Positions 5,417 to 7,965 of a DNA stretch of 7,965 nt are shown here, in pieces (the stretch's first letter is position 1; each line of letters begins with the position of its first letter). Source of the stretch: Sphingomonas sp. (GTDB taxonomy: Bacteria; Pseudomonadota; Alphaproteobacteria; Sphingomonadales; Sphingomonadaceae); NCBI GenBank assembly GCA_025935515.1, contig JAICVC010000096.1:1-7965 (forward strand), read 5' to 3'. The notes under the pieces were generated by a model. The model searched no databases. It saw only the letters and a program-made list of their open reading frames with translations, and was not told the DNA's origin. Position numbers and translations under genes: made by a program.

Positions 5417-5725
5417 ATGGCCGTAGACCCGCTCAAGACCATCCGCAACGAGGTCGGTCTGCGCCTTGCCGAAATCCGCCAGCGCGGCGCCCGGCTCTCG
5501 CCACTCGACCTTTATGCCCGGATGGACGCGATCCGCCAGCTTGCCGCGGCCCACGGTCTCGCCGCGCTCGAGGGCCTGGCCCGCAACACCGCCCAGCGGG
5601 CGCTGCTGCCCGGCCATCGGGTGACGATGCTGTCCTGCTTCGAACATGTCGACGAAGCGCTCGACAGCCACAGCGAGAACGATCGCACGACCATCCTAGC
5701 CGCCCTCGCCGTCCGCCTGCACTGA
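5417..5725 (+). CDS. Uncharacterised 102-residue protein upstream of DNA ligase
   Basis: I do not recognise a named family. The ATG is preceded by an excellent AGGAGG (5405-5410) with six-base spacing, which strongly supports translation. The protein is predicted almost entirely alpha-helical, with blocks about 3-23 (LKTIRNEVGLRLAEIRQRG), 29-47 (LDLYARMDAIRQLAAAHGL), 48-60 and 66-101. It has no membrane segment, no signal peptide and a single Cys (Cys74). The pattern suggests a small soluble helical bundle. It sits 32 bases upstream of the ligase on the same strand, so co-transcription is likely and a link to ligase function is possible but unproven. The AGGAGGCTCCT around the ribosome site is self-complementary and might partly hide it. 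An overlapping antisense frame exists but lacks family features. Confidence 0.8.
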   Translation: MAVDPLKTIRNEVGLRLAEIRQRGARLSPLDLYARMDAIRQLAAAHGLAALEGLARNTAQRALLPGHRVTMLSCFEHVDEALDSHSENDRTTILAALAVRLH

Positions 5726-5748
5726 CACCATGAGGCCATTGGTGCATT

Positions 5749-5769
5749 AAAGGCGCGATGCGCGCCTTT
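5749..5769 (+). promoter_or_regulatory. Perfect hairpin enclosing the ligase start codon
   Basis: Arms AAAGGCGCG (5749-5757) and CGCGCCTTT (5761-5769) are exact 9-base reverse complements, and the three-base loop is the ATG start codon (5758-5760). The left arm includes the only Shine-Dalgarno-like bases (AAAGG), and the right arm is followed by one further T. The structure could hide the ribosome site, or act as a terminator for the upstream gene. Folding is inferred; the inverted repeat itself is directly visible. Confidence 0.55.
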
Positions 5770-7359
5770 TCGCAGCTGCTCGACGATCTCGTCTACACGC
5801 GCTCGCGCAACACCAAGCTGCAGCTGATCGGCGATTATCTCAGGGAAACCCCCGACCCGGATCGCGGCTACGGCCTCGCCGCGCTGACCGGCACGCTCGA
5901 CATTCCGCACGTGAAACCGGCCGCGGTGCGCGGCCTGGTCGAAGAGCGGATCGACCCCGTCTTGTTCTACATGAGCCGGGATTATGTTGGGGATACCGCC
6001 GAGACGGTCGCCTTGCTATGGCCCAAGCGCACCGGCGAGCCGGCGGAGATCGACGACGCCACCATCCGTATTTCCGACGCGATCGAGCGATTGCGCCTCG
6101 CGTCGAAGGCCGACGCGCCCCAGGTGCTGGCCGCAATGCTCGATCATCTCGATGCCTCGGGGCGCTACGCGATGCTCAAGCTCGCGCTGGGTGAATTGCG
6201 CGTCGGGATCAATGCGCGGCTGGCCAAGCAGGGGCTTGCCAATGCCTTTGGCCTGGATGTCGATGCGGTCGAGGAGGTGTGGCACGGGCTGCGGCCGCCG
6301 TTCGCCGAATTGTTCGACTGGGCCGAGGGTCGCGCGCAGCAGCCGACGGTGCATGACGTGCCGGTGTTCCGGCCGTTCATGCTCGCCCATCCGCTCGAAG
6401 AGACCAAGGTCTCGCTCGACGATTATGCCGCCGAGTGGAAGTGGGACGGAATCCGCGTTCAGCTGGTCCACGCCGGCGGCCAGACCCGGCTCTACAGCCG
6501 CACCGGCGACGACATTTCGGGCAGCTTCCCCGATATCGCGGATGCCTTTCAAACGCCCGGCGTGCTCGATGGGGAATTGCTCGTGCGCGGTTCGGACCAG
6601 GGCGTCGCCGACGTCCACGGCGGGGCCGCGGCGAGCTTCAACGCGCTGCAACAGCGGCTCGGACGCAAGAATGTCAGCCAGAAGATGCTCGGCGCCTATC
6701 CGGCATTCGTCCGGCTCTACGATGTCCTGTTCGACCGCGATGAGGATTTGCGTGAGCTTCGCTGGGAGCAGCGACGCAGGCGGCTCGAGGCCTTTGCGAG
6801 CGCGCTCGACCTCGAACGCTTCGACGTCTCCCAGTTGATCGATGCGGGCAGCTTCGAGGAGCTCGAGAATCTCCGCGCAAACGCGCGCGACACGAGCATC
6901 GAGGGCATCATGCTGAAGCGCCGCGACAGCCCCTATGTCGCGGGGCGGCGCACCGGCCTGTGGTACAAATGGAAGCGCGATCCGCTGGTGGCCGACTGCG
7001 TGCTGATGTACGCGCAGCGCGGATCGGGGAAGCGGTCGAGCTATTACAGCGACTATACCTTCGGTTGCTGGACGGAAGGCGACGAGCTGCTGCCGGTCGG
7101 AAAGGCCTATTTCGGCTTCACCGACGACGAATTGAAATGGATCGACCGCTGGGTCCGCGGCCATACGGTCGAGCGCTTCGGCCCGGTCCGCGAGGTCGAG
7201 AAGAGCCTGGTGCTCGAGGTCGCGTTCGATTCGATCCACTTGAGCACGCGGCACAAATCGGGGCTCGCCATGCGCTTCCCCCGGATCAGCCGCATCCGCA
7301 CCGACAAGCCGGCGCATGAGGCCGACCGCATCGCGACACTTAAATCAATGGTAACTTGA
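5758..7359 (+). CDS. ATP-dependent DNA ligase, bacterial cisplatin damage response type
   Basis: This 533-residue protein starts MRAFSQLLDDLVYTRSRN and matches the family annotated as cisplatin damage response ATP-dependent DNA ligase (TIGR04120 type). Residues about 1-200 form the DNA-binding domain, followed by the adenylation domain and the OB fold. Motif I is KWDG with nucleotidyl-lysine Lys228. DGE at 271-273 is motif III, YDVLFDRDE is motif IIIa, EGIMLK (382-387) is motif IV, WYKWKRD (402-408) is motif V and RFPR (506-509) is motif VI. All catalytic motifs are intact. It seals nicks in repair using ATP, additional to the NAD-dependent LigA. Family members are often encoded with a DEXH helicase, an exonuclease and a phosphoesterase; none is visible here. 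The ATG is confirmed by the conserved MRAF N-terminus. Confidence 0.95.
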   Translation: MRAFSQLLDDLVYTRSRNTKLQLIGDYLRETPDPDRGYGLAALTGTLDIPHVKPAAVRGLVEERIDPVLFYMSRDYVGDTAETVALLWPKRTGEPAEIDDATIRISDAIERLRLASKADAPQVLAAMLDHLDASGRYAMLKLALGELRVGINARLAKQGLANAFGLDVDAVEEVWHGLRPPFAELFDWAEGRAQQPTVHDVPVFRPFMLAHPLEETKVSLDDYAAEWKWDGIRVQLVHAGGQTRLYSRTGDDISGSFPDIADAFQTPGVLDGELLVRGSDQGVADVHGGAAASFNALQQRLGRKNVSQKMLGAYPAFVRLYDVLFDRDEDLRELRWEQRRRRLEAFASALDLERFDVSQLIDAGSFEELENLRANARDTSIEGIMLKRRDSPYVAGRRTGLWYKWKRDPLVADCVLMYAQRGSGKRSSYYSDYTFGCWTEGDELLPVGKAYFGFTDDELKWIDRWVRGHTVERFGPVREVEKSLVLEVAFDSIHLSTRHKSGLAMRFPRISRIRTDKPAHEADRIATLKSMVT

Positions 7360-7372
7360 AGCGCCCGCTTCA
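7357..7372 (+). terminator. Hairpin overlapping the ligase stop codon
   Basis: TGAAGCG (7357-7363) and CGCTTCA (7366-7372) are perfect reverse complements around CC, effectively a 6-bp stem with a GCCC loop. The left arm begins with the ligase TGA stop. No U-tract follows (GCCGTTAAG), so termination would be weak or factor-dependent, and read-through into the amidohydrolase gene is possible. Confidence 0.3.
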
Positions 7373-7409
7373 GCCGTTAAGCCTACGCCCCGCTCAAAAG
7401 GGGAACCCA

Positions 7410-7965
7410 ATGCTGAAAGCCTTGCTCGCCGGTGCGGCCGCGCTGTCCATCGCGACCGTCGCGCACACCGAAACCTACGCGATCCAGGCCGGACGTCTGA
7501 TCGTCGATGCCGCCCAGCCGGCGCGCGGCAATTCGACGGTCATCGTCGAGAATGGGCGGATCGCGCGCGTCGAACCCGGCTTCACCGCGCCGGCTGGAGC
7601 GACCGTGGTCGATGAGCGCACACGCACCGTGATGCCGGGCATGACCGACGTCCATGTCCACCTCACCGGCACCAGCGGCGAGCCCTGGTACGCTGAGTTC
7701 ACCAAGAAATATTCGGTTCCTTACAAGACTACGGTCGGACTGACCCACGCGCTCGACATGGCGCGCGCGGGGTTCACCACCGTTCGCGATCTCGGCGGCA
7801 ATACCGGGGCGGTCATTGCCGTCCGCGACGCCGTTGCCGAGGGCCGCTTTCCTGGGCCTCGGATCAAGGTTTCGGGCTCGCCCTTGTCGATCGTCGGCGG
7901 CCATGCCGACGCCGCCACCGGCCTCCCGCCCGAGCTCGCCGCGGCGGTCAACGACGCGCATCTAA
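7410..7965 (+). CDS. Secreted metal-dependent amidohydrolase, N-terminal part
   Basis: The first 185 codons are present and the gene runs off the window. The ATG follows AAAAGGGG at good spacing. Residues 1-18 form a signal peptide (LKALLAGAAALSIATVA) with likely cleavage before His19, so the enzyme is exported to the periplasm. It then shows the amidohydrolase-superfamily N-terminal beta module (IQAGRLIVDA, TVIVENGRIARVE, TVMPGMTDVHVHL). His82 and His84 form the HxH metal site. FTTVRDLGGN and the ISG-like VSGSPLSIVGGHAD motif resemble the imidazolonepropionase-like group that includes bacterial Xaa-Arg/Lys carboxypeptidases and Xaa-Pro dipeptidase-annotated proteins. Substrate cannot be fixed without the C-terminal half. 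It lies 50 bases after the ligase; functional linkage is doubtful. Confidence 0.9.
   Translation, partial: MLKALLAGAAALSIATVAHTETYAIQAGRLIVDAAQPARGNSTVIVENGRIARVEPGFTAPAGATVVDERTRTVMPGMTDVHVHLTGTSGEPWYAEFTKKYSVPYKTTVGLTHALDMARAGFTTVRDLGGNTGAVIAVRDAVAEGRFPGPRIKVSGSPLSIVGGHADAATGLPPELAAAVNDAHL

Noticed and set aside
5183..5671. Minus-strand 162-codon frame that spans the rpmG start and the 102-residue gene
   Set aside because: It conflicts with rpmG and with a gene that has an ideal AGGAGG site, and has no recognisable domain.
6016..7317. A 433-codon open frame on the minus strand inside the ligase gene
   Set aside because: It lies wholly antisense to a ligase with all motifs intact, shows no recognisable domain, and such frames are common in GC-rich DNA.
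7340..7354. TTAA-N7-GTAA, a CtrA-like match upstream of the amidohydrolase
   Set aside because: One mismatch, located inside the ligase 3' coding end, with no supporting context; probably chance.
7388..7403. CCCC/GGGG stem over the amidohydrolase ribosome site
   Set aside because: Only four base pairs with an eight-base loop; too weak to call.
7383..7961. Minus-strand 192-codon frame opposite the amidohydrolase
   Set aside because: The plus strand has a signal peptide and HxH metal motif; the minus frame is featureless.

Overview
The window is compact, GC-rich chromosomal DNA from an alphaproteobacterium, most likely a member of the Sphingomonadales. The clues are a DivK-type response regulator next to rpmG (L33), a DUF3572 gene divergent from divK, a bacterial 'cisplatin damage response' ATP-dependent DNA ligase, a FemAB-like (DUF482) acetyltransferase paired with a RidA-family gene, and two intergenic palindromes of types common in these genomes. 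The genus assignment is inference from gene content; no rRNA is present. There are no tRNA genes, insertion sequences, phage genes or CRISPR arrays, and no intergenic stretch exceeds 300 bases.

Layout from left to right. A 5'-complete but 3'-truncated SPFH/band-7 membrane protein (minus, 1-731) diverges from an isoaspartyl peptidase/L-asparaginase (plus, 824-1750). The 92-base gap between them holds a recognisable minus-strand promoter overlapped by an AT-rich inverted repeat. The asparaginase gene converges with, and overlaps by 25 bases, a FemAB-like GNAT gene (minus, 1726-2865), which lies 32 bases downstream of a RidA-family gene (minus, 2898-3359). A 78-base palindromic repeat (3397-3474) follows and ends exactly at the stop codon of a YdfG-like short-chain dehydrogenase (minus, 3475-4215). 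That gene is coupled by an ATGA overlap to a DUF3572 gene (minus, 4212-4499).

The plus-strand divK-like gene (4537-5022) is read away from DUF3572. It appears to start at TTG and carries an unusual acidic/Gly-rich C-terminal tail of about 40 residues. It converges on rpmG (minus, 5082-5249), with a small REP-like palindrome in between. Upstream of rpmG is a terminator-shaped hairpin plus U-tract that any upstream-initiated rpmG transcript must cross.

The right third is on the plus strand: a 102-residue unrecognised protein (5417-5725), the ATP-dependent DNA ligase (5758-7359) and the 5' part of a secreted metal-dependent amidohydrolase (7410 to the window end). The ligase start codon forms the three-base loop of a perfect 9-bp inverted repeat. 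The usual ligase partners (helicase, exonuclease, phosphoesterase) are not seen here. Most genes are ordinary housekeeping or metabolic genes. The best leads are the ligase translation-initiation region with its unknown neighbour, the DivK tail and the rpmG leader.
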